64,000 nt of DNA from QQWI01 sp964522015. Lineage in GTDB: Bacteria; Bacillota; Clostridia; Peptostreptococcales; Acidaminobacteraceae. The translations under genes were made by a program, and so were the position numbers. The DNA lies in contig CAZFST010000015.1 in NCBI GenBank assembly GCA_964522015.1, positions 1 through 64,000 of the forward strand. The letters are read 5' to 3'. This document shows, one piece after another, positions 43,295 through 52,728 of this stretch. Within the stretch, counting starts at the first letter, position 1. Every line of letters begins with the position of its first letter. The notes under the pieces are model-generated. The model was not told where the DNA came from. It did no database searches and saw only the letters and a list, made by a program, of their open reading frames with translations.

Positions 43295-43753
43295 ATGTTT
43301 AAATTAATTCCTGTAAGACCAATGAGAAAGAACAGTACTGCCGTAAAATCCGAAGATATTTTTGACCAGTTCTTTGACAGCTTTTTTAGCGAAGATGCTT
43401 ATTCATCTTTGAATAAACTTGAAAAGCGACTATCTGGTTTTTCAGTAGATGTTAGAGATGATGGTAGCGAATACGTGATTGAGGCGGATCTCCCTGGTTT
43501 TGAAAAAGAGAATGTTAAAATTGCCTACACTGACCAACAATTGACCATTAGTGCTAAGCGCGAAGATGAAAACGTTGAAAAAAAGGACAATTACATTAGA
43601 CGAGAACGTTACTGTGGGGAGTTTATGCGAAACTTTTTTGTAGACAACATTGACCCAGATAACATCACCGCTAATTTTAGCAATGGGGTTTTAAAAGTTA
43701 CCCTGGCTAAACATCCAATCAAGAATAATACGAGAGAAATCTTAATTGACTGA
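43295..43753 (+). CDS. small heat-shock protein (Hsp20 / alpha-crystallin family)
   Basis: A 152-residue chaperone. The alpha-crystallin domain (~48-140) has VIEADLPGF, the family's ADLPG, and the conserved NGVLKVTL near the end. It holds unfolding proteins without ATP. The ATG has AGGAGGTAG upstream, nine bases away from the start. It lies between a stress two-component system and htrA, with its own promoter and terminator. Confidence 0.93.
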   Translation: MFKLIPVRPMRKNSTAVKSEDIFDQFFDSFFSEDAYSSLNKLEKRLSGFSVDVRDDGSEYVIEADLPGFEKENVKIAYTDQQLTISAKREDENVEKKDNYIRRERYCGEFMRNFFVDNIDPDNITANFSNGVLKVTLAKHPIKNNTREILID

Positions 43754-43763
43754 GGTTAATTTT

Positions 43764-43787
43764 AAGCACCTTAGGGTGCTTTTTTTG
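43764..43787 (+). terminator. intrinsic terminator after hsp20
   Basis: AAGCACC-TTA-GGGTGCTT followed by a T-run. Confidence 0.85.
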
Positions 43788-43828
43788 TACAAAAAATCCC
43801 TTTGACGAAATGATGAGAGGAGTTCAAA

Positions 43829-45163
43829 ATGGTTGATTATAAAGGTTTTATTGAAGATGATGCTGTTAAGGTGCCAACTGTTCCCCTAAATGATCCAGAT
43901 CCAAAAGTAGTTGCTGATGGGACCATGGCAAATACCCCACTAGAAGGCGTTCTGCCAGAACACGTGGGCGCTATTGTAACAGAACATGTTGAAAGAGTAT
44001 TACAAAGTAAGCAATTAGAGGGGCCACCTGTTGCGAAAAAAAGGATGTTGCCATGGGTAGCTGTGATTGTGACTGCTGCTATGCTCACTGGTACAATGGC
44101 TGGTGTGGGCTACCAAGTAGCTGGACAATTCAGCGGACAAGATTCTGTGGATGGGGCCTATTATTTGGATGCTGGGGCTGTGAAGGCAGCAACCATGAAC
44201 TACGGCATGACAGAATCCATTCCTGATATGGCTGATCGATTAGGACCAGCGGTGGTATCCATCAATTCAACGGTGTCACAAACTGATTTTTTCCTGAATC
44301 CAGTAGAATCTCAAGGAGCTGGCACTGGGGTTGTCTTTAATATCAGCAAAGATGCCTTACTCATTGTCACCAATAACCATGTTATCGAAAACGCTAGTTT
44401 GTTGACTGTGGTGTTTGATGATACCACTACTGCCAAAGCTCAGGTAATTGGAACAGATCCAGATGCGGATGTGGCTGTTATAAAAGTACTGCGGAGTGAA
44501 TTGTCCCCTCAGCTATTAACCACGATTGAGCCCATCGTCTTTGGTGATTCAGACAAGATTCGGGTTGGTGAGCTTGCTGTGGCCATTGGTAATCCTCTTG
44601 GTTACAACGATACAGTGACAGTAGGGGTGATCAGTGGTATCGATAGAAGCTTAAGAATGTCTGGTCATAATTTTAATCTGATTCAAACAGATGCAGCCAT
44701 CAATCCTGGCAATAGCGGTGGTGCACTGGTTAATGCGAAAGGTGAAATGATCGGCATCAACACCATAAAAATTGCTGAGCAAGACGTTGAAGGAATCGGG
44801 TTTGCGATTCCAATCAATACGGTGAAGCCTCTTATCAAAGAAATCTTAGAAAAGGGTTATGTATCAAAACCTTATTTAGGGATTGCTGGCCGTGATATTA
44901 CACAAGATATCGCAGATATGTACAAATTGCCTACTGGTGTCTTAGTAAATGAAGTGGTGACAGGTAGTGCAGCTGAAAAAGCAGGTTTAAAACGTGGTGA
45001 TATCATTACAGCCCTTGATGGTAAACCCTTGACGTCCATGGAAGTTTTGATAGATCATATTTCCTCTAAAAAAGTAGGAGATACCATCACATTGACTGTG
45101 AAACGGGAAAATACAGAATTAATGACCTTGAAAGCTGTTCTAGGTGATAAAAACAAGAAGTAA
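43829..45163 (+). CDS. htrA: HtrA-family serine protease with PDZ domain
   Basis: A 444-residue membrane-anchored protease. About 72 cytoplasmic residues precede one membrane helix (~76-98), then the trypsin-like domain with catalytic His184 (NNHVIENA), Asp214 (DVAVIKV) and Ser296 (NPGNSGGAL), and a C-terminal PDZ domain (~345-435) with the peptide-binding loop YLGIAG. It degrades or refolds damaged proteins outside the membrane. The ATG has GAGAGGAG eight bases upstream. It ends at a long perfect terminator. Confidence 0.94.
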   Translation: MVDYKGFIEDDAVKVPTVPLNDPDPKVVADGTMANTPLEGVLPEHVGAIVTEHVERVLQSKQLEGPPVAKKRMLPWVAVIVTAAMLTGTMAGVGYQVAGQFSGQDSVDGAYYLDAGAVKAATMNYGMTESIPDMADRLGPAVVSINSTVSQTDFFLNPVESQGAGTGVVFNISKDALLIVTNNHVIENASLLTVVFDDTTTAKAQVIGTDPDADVAVIKVLRSELSPQLLTTIEPIVFGDSDKIRVGELAVAIGNPLGYNDTVTVGVISGIDRSLRMSGHNFNLIQTDAAINPGNSGGALVNAKGEMIGINTIKIAEQDVEGIGFAIPINTVKPLIKEILEKGYVSKPYLGIAGRDITQDIADMYKLPTGVLVNEVVTGSAAEKAGLKRGDIITALDGKPLTSMEVLIDHISSKKVGDTITLTVKRENTELMTLKAVLGDKNKK

Positions 45164-45204
45164 AAAATATGGCAATAGGGCAAGGCTCGCACATAAAGCA
45201 ATGC

Positions 45205-45244
45205 AACATTAAAAAGCCACGGTTAACCGTGGCTTTTTAATGTT
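45205..45244. terminator. perfect 40-base palindromic terminator
   Basis: AACATTAAAAAGCCACGG-TT is followed by its exact complement, giving an uninterrupted stem with A and T flanks. It ends htrA and the convergent DUF2156 gene. Confidence 0.92.
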
Positions 45245-45272
45245 GGTTTATTCAACTATCTACTTTTGGTGT

Positions 45273-46348
45273 TCAAACAAATGTTAGATTAAATTTAGGT
45301 ACCATATGGTGGGGCAAATAGGAGCGTTTTGCTTGTCGCAAACCTTCTATGCCAAGATCTTGCTCCCGGTTTAAATAAAGGGCTTCTCCCAAAACTTGAT
45401 TGGACATGGCGTGATTAATGGCGGCATATAGACCAACGTAATTTGGGAGGGCTTTTTCGATGTGAACCAAGAAGGTCTCATCAGAAATCTGTTCACCGAA
45501 AGTCAATGCCACAGGTTCTTCATCAATATAGATCAAGGAGCCTTTTAGGCCACGGTTTTGATTCAGTGGCCAATTGGTAAGGATTTCTTTGATGGCGTGG
45601 TATTCATAGCAAGGTCCAAATCTGCACCGCAACCATTGGCTTGGCACCAACGCTGTAGGGCGATGTACGCAAACTCCGCATGGTGCTGGTCAATAGCAAC
45701 TATTGTATACCGGTCTGGGTAGGCTTTATAAAACTGATTAAGGTGATTTTTTTTCTTGTGATACCGGTTGCCAGAAAGCCGAGCAAGATCTTCTGTCAGG
45801 TAGCAGTAATCATAATCATCCACTAGGTCAATCTCAGTAAAATGATATCCGAGTGTATTTAATCGGGTTTTAAATTCTGTTGAGACATGTCTCAACTTAG
45901 GTTCTATACCATTTTCTTTGCAAAGATCAAGCCATAAATCCATCGCGTTTTTAAGTGTCTCATCCCTATCCGGCGTACTAAAACCAAACGGTTCTGCTGT
46001 CGCATAACCAAGCGGTTTTACCGTAGTAAAACCTATTGGTTCAGAAAAGCAGCAGTTGGATATATCCCTTGGGTTATAGGCAAAAAAGAGATAGCCGGCA
46101 AGTTCTAAGGTGTGCAAATCGTGCTTATGGCGCCAAATCAGTAAATTGGTGAGGGTGAGATCGTGAACATTGGATAAATACCCTTCGTAGTACGGAAGTA
46201 GACGTTGGTAGTCCTTTTGATCAAAGGATTGCAATTGCTCAAAAATCAGTGGTGGGAGTTCATTAAGTGTGACCAGGGGCCAATTGAGATGATTACCTTT
46301 TGGCCCCATATTCAGTTCTTTAAGTTGACAAACACCGTCATTATTCAT
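45273..46348 (-). pseudogene. DUF2156 protein split by a 1-nt frameshift
   Basis: The N-terminal part (46348 down to ~45563) reads as a DUF2156 / phosphatidylglycerol-lysyltransferase C-terminal-like protein (YYEGYLSNVHDLTLTNLLIWRHKHDL, with key residues in SNVHDLTLTNLLIW), ending out of frame after GADLDLA. The C-terminal part continues in another frame from CYEYHAIKEIL through GSLIYIDEEPVALTFGE and FLVHIEKALPNYVGLY. The join is near 45605-45613, where one base seems to be missing. Both halves are conserved in relatives as one ~355-residue protein. It follows the chemoreceptor stop by five bases and has a weak binding site. The family is thought to use aminoacyl-tRNA; its role here is unknown. 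Confidence 0.82.
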
Positions 46349-46353
46349 AGATG

Positions 46354-48060
46354 CTAAACTTTAAATTTGCTGACAAGCTGAAGGAGATTTTCTGCAATTT
46401 CGGCTTGCTGGATAGATGTGGTTGTCATTGCTTCAACAGCTCGTGATGTATCTTCAATATTAGAAAGGATGCTTCTAGAATTTTCTGTGGATTCAACAGC
46501 TGTAACAGCATTGATTTCAGCAGCTTGACCAATTTGGAAAATGGAATCTGAAACTTGAGCAGAAGATTCTGCAATTTTAGAGGCAAACTCATTGAGATAG
46601 ATGGCATCCTTTTGATATTCAATACCAACTTCTACTAAATATCGATAATCTGGAGTGACGTTTTTTTCTACAAAGATGAGCATTTCGTTCGAATGATGGG
46701 AGAGGTTATCAACTGCTTGCTTGACTTTTTCAACAACTGATTGAATCTGATTAACGGTGTTACCAGATTGCTCTGCAAGTTTTCTGACTTCGTCTGCAAC
46801 AACTGCAAATCCACGACCGCTATCCCCAGCCCGCGCAGCTTCAATTGCCGCATTCAGTGCCAATAGATTCGTTTGATCTGCAATAGCGCTAATGGTGTCA
46901 GTCATCACAAGGATTTGATCAACAATATGGCTGTCTGCAATGGCTTTTGTAACAGAACGCTGTTTTTCGTCCATCAACTGAATTGCTCTTTGCATGGAAG
47001 CTTCGCCTGTTTGCTTGGTCTGTTCAGCTTTTTCACGGATGGTAACGGCTGCTGCCCGACCATCGTTTGATTGACTGGCGATATTAGTGGTTGTCGCACT
47101 GATTTCTTGAATGGATGCAGTGGTTTCTTCTGAAGAAGCACTTAAGTCTTCTGCACCTCTTGCAACCTCGTGAGCTACCTGTTTAACAATTTCCATAGTT
47201 GAAGCAAGTTCTTGGATTGACGATGTGAAATCCTGACTTGATGTGTTAATCAAGGATGCACCGTTTATAATTTCGGAGATAATGGCACGGGTATTGATGA
47301 CTGCTTGATCGAGAGCCCGAGTAATAACACCGATTTCATCCTTGCTCTTGCTGTTAATGGTAGTGGTTAAATCACCGGAAGAAAGCTTCTCTGAAATATC
47401 AACCATCTGGTGAATGCCTCTAGAGAGTCTGCTGACGATATAGAAAGTGATGATCAGTGAAATAACCAATGAAAATCCGACAAGGGCGATTACACCAATA
47501 ATAGCGACTCTTAAAATCGTACTTGAACTAGTGTACTTTGCCTTTGCAGCATCTTCATTGTACTTAATGAGTTTATTTAAATCTTCAAAAACAGTCCCTT
47601 GTATGACTTTTAAGTCATCATATTTCAAAAAACCACCGAGGACATCATTCTCTTGGACTAATTTAAGAAGATCTTCACGACTTGTTTTATAAACATCGTA
47701 GCTCAGCTTAAATCGATCGTAAGTCTTTTTCTCGTCTCCGACGATTTTTGTTTTTTCGTAGTTGACAAGGATGCCTTGATTTGCCAGTGTTGCCCGTTCG
47801 ATATCTGCCTGCCAGCCTTCTAGTAGGGCAGGGTCTTGGTTATCGTAGAGCATTTGAATCAGGTTCGCTTTTGTATCAAGGAGATTTTCTTTGATATTAC
47901 TGAGCTGTGTCACGGTTCTCATGTTTTGATTATACAAAACGGCAATATCAGAACCCATAATACTGATGCCACCGATTGCTGAAGCACCGATGAGGATTGA
48001 CATAAGAATCATGAAGCTAAAACCAAAAATTAGGATTGCTTTAATCTTTAAATTCTTCAT
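46354..48060 (-). CDS. methyl-accepting chemotaxis protein
   Basis: A 568-residue chemoreceptor: membrane helices at ~9-31 and ~185-208, a four-helix-bundle-type outer domain, HAMP (~210-262) and the signalling domain with IADQTNLLALNAAIEAARAG (key part NLLALNAAIEAARAG). It sends ligand information to CheA. The ATG has AAGGAG nine bases upstream. It forms an operon with the small helical protein upstream and probably the DUF2156 gene downstream. Confidence 0.94.
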   Translation of the reverse strand: MKNLKIKAILIFGFSFMILMSILIGASAIGGISIMGSDIAVLYNQNMRTVTQLSNIKENLLDTKANLIQMLYDNQDPALLEGWQADIERATLANQGILVNYEKTKIVGDEKKTYDRFKLSYDVYKTSREDLLKLVQENDVLGGFLKYDDLKVIQGTVFEDLNKLIKYNEDAAKAKYTSSSTILRVAIIGVIALVGFSLVISLIITFYIVSRLSRGIHQMVDISEKLSSGDLTTTINSKSKDEIGVITRALDQAVINTRAIISEIINGASLINTSSQDFTSSIQELASTMEIVKQVAHEVARGAEDLSASSEETTASIQEISATTTNIASQSNDGRAAAVTIREKAEQTKQTGEASMQRAIQLMDEKQRSVTKAIADSHIVDQILVMTDTISAIADQTNLLALNAAIEAARAGDSGRGFAVVADEVRKLAEQSGNTVNQIQSVVEKVKQAVDNLSHHSNEMLIFVEKNVTPDYRYLVEVGIEYQKDAIYLNEFASKIAESSAQVSDSIFQIGQAAEINAVTAVESTENSRSILSNIEDTSRAVEAMTTTSIQQAEIAENLLQLVSKFKV

Positions 48061-48104
48061 CTTATTAATCTCCTTTTGCTTGATCTGTGATCGAAGCTTT
48101 CTCT

Positions 48105-48422
48105 TTATTTCTCAACAAGCAAACTATCGAGTATGGTTTGATCCAACTCCGTGCTGACAGATGAGGCCGACAGTTCTTTATAGGCTTCTTCTGCAGATTT
48201 TCCTTTGCGCATCATATCAATCGCTTGAGAATAGATTGTTTTAGCTTTGCGCTCGATGTGAGCTAGGTCCTTTCCCATTTCACTTAAGGAGACTTTTTTG
48301 TTTTGACAGACAATTGCACGTTGTTTTTTGATGGCTTGTAAGGCATTGGCATAGTCCTTAACAAGCTGCTTCTGAGCTTTTGTAGCCCCTGCTGATTCTT
48401 TCTTTGTGAATAATCCGAACAT
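48105..48422 (-). CDS. small helical protein upstream of a chemoreceptor gene
   Basis: A 105-residue, highly charged, all-helical protein (MFGLFTKKESAGATKAQKQL...) with no signal peptide and no family I recognise. GGGGGTG lies before the ATG. It starts 44 bases upstream of the chemoreceptor gene, in the same direction. A role with that receptor is possible but unproven. Confidence 0.65.
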   Translation of the reverse strand: MFGLFTKKESAGATKAQKQLVKDYANALQAIKKQRAIVCQNKKVSLSEMGKDLAHIERKAKTIYSQAIDMMRKGKSAEEAYKELSASSVSTELDQTILDSLLVEK

Positions 48423-48522
48423 TCAAAAACACCCCCTTTCATTCTATTTTAAACAATCAGAGGCTGTATGTAAAGCAACAGTTTCGGATTACGAATAATG
48501 AAAGGTTTTGCGGAAATTTAAC

Positions 48523-48551
48523 TTGCAAGCCATGGCGCTTTGCACTATAAT
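48523..48551 (+). promoter_or_regulatory. promoter of the glycine cleavage operon
   Basis: TTGCAA (48523-48528), 17 bases, TATAAT (48546-48551). The leader RNA should start near 48558. Confidence 0.75.
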
Positions 48552-48619
48552 TGCAGAGAAAGCTTGATGACGTTAATTTCTAAAGTTATTGAGCCATAAC
48601 AATTACATCAGATTCAAGT

Positions 48620-48810
48620 GAGAATTGCGAGAAATGTCCTTAACTGGGCAACCGACGAGGCAACTGTTAATCCAGCCAGGATAACTCAGGAAACTTTCAG
48701 GTACCTATATCGCCGTTTGATGAATCTCTGGAGAGTCTCACCAAATTGTAGCGGTGAGCACCAACGGGGCAAAGTCTTAGGACTAAAACTCTCAGGTTAG
48801 GGTACAGAGG
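48620..48810 (+). promoter_or_regulatory. tandem glycine riboswitch
   Basis: Two glycine aptamers in series. The second (48726-48809) is textbook: CTCTGGAGAG...CACCAACGGGGCAAAG...AAAACTCTCAGG...GGTACAGAG. The first (~48627-48713) is more divergent but keeps GACGAGGCAACTG and AACTTTCAGGTACC. A short linker joins them. It stands directly before lipA-gcvTHPAPB-lpdA. By known behaviour of the class, glycine binding turns expression on. Confidence 0.93.
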
Positions 48811-48850
48811 ATATATGGCATGCTTTTAGCGTGCGCATATGTCCTTTTTT
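48809..48850 (+). terminator. riboswitch-controlled terminator
   Basis: GGATATATGGCATGC pairs with GCGTGCGCATATGTCC (two G-U pairs, one bulge), followed by six T's. Its first bases overlap the closing P1 stem (CAGAG) of the second aptamer, so ligand-stabilised P1 can prevent the terminator. Confidence 0.85.
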
Positions 48851-48896
48851 ATTGTCTATTTTCAATATCTTTTTAGAAAGATCTAAGGAGCCACAG

Positions 48897-49766
48897 ATGC
48901 CCAGAAAACGCTTACCGGAATGGTTTAAGATTGCCAAACCAGATGCACAGGCACTTAAGAGCATGGAACGCTTGATTCAGAACAAACACTTACACACCGT
49001 CTGTCACGAAGCAAAATGCCCCAACAAGGGCACTTGCTTTAAGGCAAAATCGGTTACTTTTATGATTTTGGGTAAAAACTGTACCCGCAACTGCAACTTT
49101 TGCAACGTGTCTTACGAAGCACCCATGCCTGTAGATGGAAATGAGCCCACCCATATTGCCAATGCTGTACAAGAACTTGGTCTTAAACACGTCGTCATTA
49201 CATCCGTCACCCGAGACGACTTAGAAGACAACGGCGCAGGCCATTTTGCCAAAGTAATCTTGGCAATTAAAGCTGCTCGGCCCGAAACCACAGTGGAAGT
49301 GCTCATTTCCGATCTACAAGGCAACCTTGACCACCTTAAAATCATTACCGATGCAAAACCGGAAGTGATTGGACATAATTTGGAGACGATTTCCAGGCTC
49401 TATGATGACGTCAGACCTCAGGCAATCTATCAGCGCTCTCTGGACGTTTTAGCAAACGTCAAGAAACTCGATGCCAGTATTTACACTAAGTCTGGCATCA
49501 TGGTGGGTTTAGGAGAACAGCCTGAAGAAGTGGCACAGCTCATGGCGGATTTAAGAGCTGTGAACTGTGATATATTCACCATTGGCCAGTACCTTAGACC
49601 ATCAGACAAACACCTTGAGATTGTAGACTATATCACACCAGAGCAGTTTAGTGCCTACGAGAATCAAGGTAAAGCATTAGGGTTTAAAGCAGTAGCTGCT
49701 GGCCCTTTTGTCAGAAGTTCGTTCAATGCACTTGCCGTTTTCGATCAGTCTAAAGAAAACGCTTAA
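48897..49766 (+). CDS. lipA: lipoyl synthase
   Basis: A 289-residue radical SAM enzyme with the two clusters of lipoyl synthases: CHEAKCPNKGTC for the sacrificial auxiliary cluster and CTRNCNFCNV for the SAM-binding cluster. It inserts two sulfurs into the octanoyl group on GcvH. The ATG at 48897 has AAGGAG six bases upstream; 22 earlier in-frame codons overlap the terminator. As first gene of the glycine operon it couples cofactor assembly to glycine supply. No octanoyltransferase (lipB/lipM) lies in the window. Confidence 0.96.
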   Translation: MPRKRLPEWFKIAKPDAQALKSMERLIQNKHLHTVCHEAKCPNKGTCFKAKSVTFMILGKNCTRNCNFCNVSYEAPMPVDGNEPTHIANAVQELGLKHVVITSVTRDDLEDNGAGHFAKVILAIKAARPETTVEVLISDLQGNLDHLKIITDAKPEVIGHNLETISRLYDDVRPQAIYQRSLDVLANVKKLDASIYTKSGIMVGLGEQPEEVAQLMADLRAVNCDIFTIGQYLRPSDKHLEIVDYITPEQFSAYENQGKALGFKAVAAGPFVRSSFNALAVFDQSKENA

Positions 49767-49794
49767 GTCATGATATATGTATAGGAGGATTGAG

Positions 49795-50910
49795 ATGGAA
49801 ACAACTGAAATCTTGAAACGTACCCCCCTGTTTGACGCCCATGTTGCAGCAGGCGCAAAAATGGTACCATTTGCTGGCTGGGAAATGCCTATTGAGTACA
49901 CAGGCCTTGTAGATGAACATACAGCTGTTCGTGAGCAAGCTGGTCTATTTGATGTTTCCCATATGGGCGAAGTTGAAGTCAAAGGACCACAAGCATTGGC
50001 ATTTGTCGATTACTTGGTGTCAAATGATGTGACAACACTTGTTGATAACCAAGTACTTTACTCACACATGCTCTATGAGAACGGTGGCACAGTAGATGAC
50101 CTTTTGGTCTATCGCTTTGAGCAAGACTTCTTTTACCTAGTCATCAATGCTTCAAACATCGATAAGGATTTTGCATGGATTCAGCAAGTGGCTACGGCTT
50201 TTGATGTCTCTGTAACAAACGTCTCGGATTCGGTGGCAGAAGTGGCAATTCAAGGACCAGTGGCGGAGAAAGTGCTTCAAAAGCTGACAGATACTAATTT
50301 AGCTGACATCGCTTTCTTCCATTGCAACCGTGAAGTTGTGATTGCTGGCCACCCTTGTTTAGTCTCACGAACAGGTTATACCGGTGAAGATGGCTTTGAA
50401 GTCTATGCAGCTCCAGAGCATATCACAGATCTTTGGAATCAAATTCTTGAAGTTGGTAAAGAAGATGGTTTGAAACCTGCGGCTCTTGGTTGTAGAGATA
50501 CACTTAGATTTGAAGTGGCCTTGCCTTTATACGGCAACGAACTGGGCCCAGATATTTCGCCTCTAGAGGCCGGTCTTGGCATGTTCGTCAAGCTTGAAGC
50601 TGGGGACTTTATGGGTAAAGCGGCTTTGGTCAAGCAAAAGGAAGAGGGTCTTGTTAAAAAGATTATCGGTTTTGAAATGACTGAAAATGGTATTCCAAGA
50701 CATGGTTACGAAGTCCTTGTCAATGGCGAAATCGTTGGTCATGTGACCACTGGTTATTACTCACCGTCTACAGGTAAAAATGTCGGTTTGGCCCTCATCA
50801 AGAATGGCGTAACAGAGATGGGTTCTGAAATCGAGATTCAAATCCGTAAAAAGACTAAAAAAGCAGTGGTTGTTGCGAAGCGTTTTTACAAAAAAAGCTA
50901 TAAGAAATAA
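49795..50910 (+). CDS. gcvT: glycine cleavage system T protein (aminomethyltransferase)
   Basis: A 371-residue folate-dependent enzyme. Landmarks: PLFDAHVAAGAKMVPFAGWEMP, the FDVSHMGEV motif, RTGYTGEDGFE and LRFEVALPLYGNEL (given as short key parts). It takes the aminomethyl group from GcvH, makes methylene-tetrahydrofolate and releases ammonia. The ATG at 49795 follows AGGAGG. Second gene of the operon, 28 bases after lipA. Confidence 0.97.
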   Translation: METTEILKRTPLFDAHVAAGAKMVPFAGWEMPIEYTGLVDEHTAVREQAGLFDVSHMGEVEVKGPQALAFVDYLVSNDVTTLVDNQVLYSHMLYENGGTVDDLLVYRFEQDFFYLVINASNIDKDFAWIQQVATAFDVSVTNVSDSVAEVAIQGPVAEKVLQKLTDTNLADIAFFHCNREVVIAGHPCLVSRTGYTGEDGFEVYAAPEHITDLWNQILEVGKEDGLKPAALGCRDTLRFEVALPLYGNELGPDISPLEAGLGMFVKLEAGDFMGKAALVKQKEEGLVKKIIGFEMTENGIPRHGYEVLVNGEIVGHVTTGYYSPSTGKNVGLALIKNGVTEMGSEIEIQIRKKTKKAVVVAKRFYKKSYKK

Positions 50911-50998
50911 TAAAAACAGGTATAATGGAAGCGTAGGTGCCCGTAGGGGGCACACGCTTGCAAACGTTACCAATTACTAACTCTTGGGAGGAAACACT

Positions 50999-51382
50999 AT
51001 GAAAATTATGAAAGATTTACTTTACACGAAGGATCACGAATGGGTTAGAGTTGAAGGCAATTTCGCTTTTGTTGGTATCACTGATTTTGCACAACACGCT
51101 CTTGGCAATATTGTATTTGTTGAGCTTCCAGAAGTTGACGAGACTTTTGGCGAAGGGGACGAGTTTGCGGTTATCGAATCTGTAAAAGCTGCTTCTGATG
51201 CTTACATGCCTGTTAGCGGTAAAATTGTTGAAATCAACGAAGCACTTGATGACGAACCAGCCCTTCTTAACGAAGATGCTTTTGAAAACTGGTTAGTTAA
51301 AGTTGAACTTTCTGATATGTCAGAAGTTGACACATTGATGACTTCTAAAGCATACGAAGAGTTTTGTAACGAGGAGGAATAA
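50999..51382 (+). CDS. gcvH: glycine cleavage system H protein
   Basis: A 127-residue carrier with the lipoyl-lysine motif ESVKAASD (Lys63). It shuttles the aminomethyl group between the P, T and L proteins. The ATG at 50999 has GGGAGG six bases upstream. Its stop overlaps the gcvPA start (TAATG). Confidence 0.97.
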   Translation: MKIMKDLLYTKDHEWVRVEGNFAFVGITDFAQHALGNIVFVELPEVDETFGEGDEFAVIESVKAASDAYMPVSGKIVEINEALDDEPALLNEDAFENWLVKVELSDMSEVDTLMTSKAYEEFCNEEE

Positions 51383-52728
51383 TGTTTCCCTACATCCCAA
51401 ATAGCCAAAAAGACGAGCAAAAAATGCTCGCTCGCATTGGGATTGAGACGGTGGAAGAGCTCTTTAGAGATATTCCAAACAATGTTAAATTAAACCGACG
51501 CCTCAATCTAGATGGACCTATGTCAGAGCTTGAAGTTTCAAGACTGATGACAGGTCTTGCAAAACAAAATAAAAGTACAGATGATTTAGTGTGCTTTATG
51601 GGCGCTGGCGCTTATGATCACTATATTCCAAGCATTATAGATCACCTGACATCTCGCCAGGAGTTCTATACATCTTATACACCATACCAACCTGAGATTT
51701 CTCAAGGTACATTACGGGCGATTTTTGAATACCAAACCATGATTTCTAATTTGACTGGTCTTGAAATTGCCAATGCATCTTTGTACGATGTGCAAACGGC
51801 AACTGTAGAAGCGGCTTTAATGGCTATCAGTAGTGTTAAAAAAGCAGATACGATTGTGATTTCAAAAGGCGTTCACCCAGAAAGCCGTGCAGTCTTGAAA
51901 ACATACTTCAAATACCGTGATCTCCACGTTGTTGAAGTAGATCTTCATGATGGCCACACTTGCCCAGATGACCTGGCTTCAAAGCTTGGCGCTACTGTGG
52001 GTGGTGTGATTATCCAGAGCCCTAACTTCCTAGGTGTCATCGAGGATGCTAAAGCCCTTGAAGTGGTGACCCGTACAACAAAAGCTAAATTCATCATGAG
52101 TGTTGATCCGATTGGTTTAGGAACCCTTAAAAAGCCTTCAGAAATCGGTGCGGATATCGCCATCGGCGAAGGTCAATCTTTGGGCAACTACTTGAATTTT
52201 GGTGGTCCTTACCTTGGATTTATCTCTGCTAAAGAAGAACTTGCTCGCAAAATGCCAGGTAGAATCTGCGGTCAATCGGTTGATTCAGAAGGCAAGCGTG
52301 CATTTGTTCTGACACTTCAAGCCCGTGAACAACATATCCGTCGCTATAAAGCAACGTCAAATATTTGTTCAAACCAAGGCCTAGTGGCTGTCCGTGCAAC
52401 CATGTACTTATCCACTATGGGTAAAAAAGGCTTGAAAGAAGTGGCCAACCAATGTTTGTCTAAGTCACATTACGCTTACGAACAACTATTGGCAACTGGT
52501 AAAGTCAAAGCAGCTTTCACTGAGCCATTCTTTAAAGAATTTGTCATTACATTTGATCAATCGGTATCAGAAGTCAATGCTAAACTCCTTGAAAAGGGTA
52601 TCTTAGGCGGTTATGACCTTTCTAAAGAGTACCCAGAACTTGGCAATGCAATGCTTGTTGCGGTTACTGAAAAACGTACCCGTGCAGAAATAGATGCCTT
52701 TGTTCAAGCTTTGGAGGTGATTCTATAA
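51382..52728 (+). CDS. gcvPA: glycine dehydrogenase (decarboxylating) subunit 1
   Basis: The 448-residue first subunit of the two-part P protein. Landmarks are FMGAGAYDHYIPSII and TPYQPEISQGTLRAIFEYQ (both typical of GcvPA), and GRICGQSVDSEGKRAFVLTL (exactly the conserved loop). With GcvPB it decarboxylates glycine. Start and stop overlap gcvH and gcvPB by one base each, so the three are translated together. Confidence 0.97.
   Translation: MFPYIPNSQKDEQKMLARIGIETVEELFRDIPNNVKLNRRLNLDGPMSELEVSRLMTGLAKQNKSTDDLVCFMGAGAYDHYIPSIIDHLTSRQEFYTSYTPYQPEISQGTLRAIFEYQTMISNLTGLEIANASLYDVQTATVEAALMAISSVKKADTIVISKGVHPESRAVLKTYFKYRDLHVVEVDLHDGHTCPDDLASKLGATVGGVIIQSPNFLGVIEDAKALEVVTRTTKAKFIMSVDPIGLGTLKKPSEIGADIAIGEGQSLGNYLNFGGPYLGFISAKEELARKMPGRICGQSVDSEGKRAFVLTLQAREQHIRRYKATSNICSNQGLVAVRATMYLSTMGKKGLKEVANQCLSKSHYAYEQLLATGKVKAAFTEPFFKEFVITFDQSVSEVNAKLLEKGILGGYDLSKEYPELGNAMLVAVTEKRTRAEIDAFVQALEVIL

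Noticed and set aside
48618..48800. 60-codon ORF upstream of lipA
   Set aside because: It lies entirely within the glycine riboswitch aptamers, which explain the sequence better.
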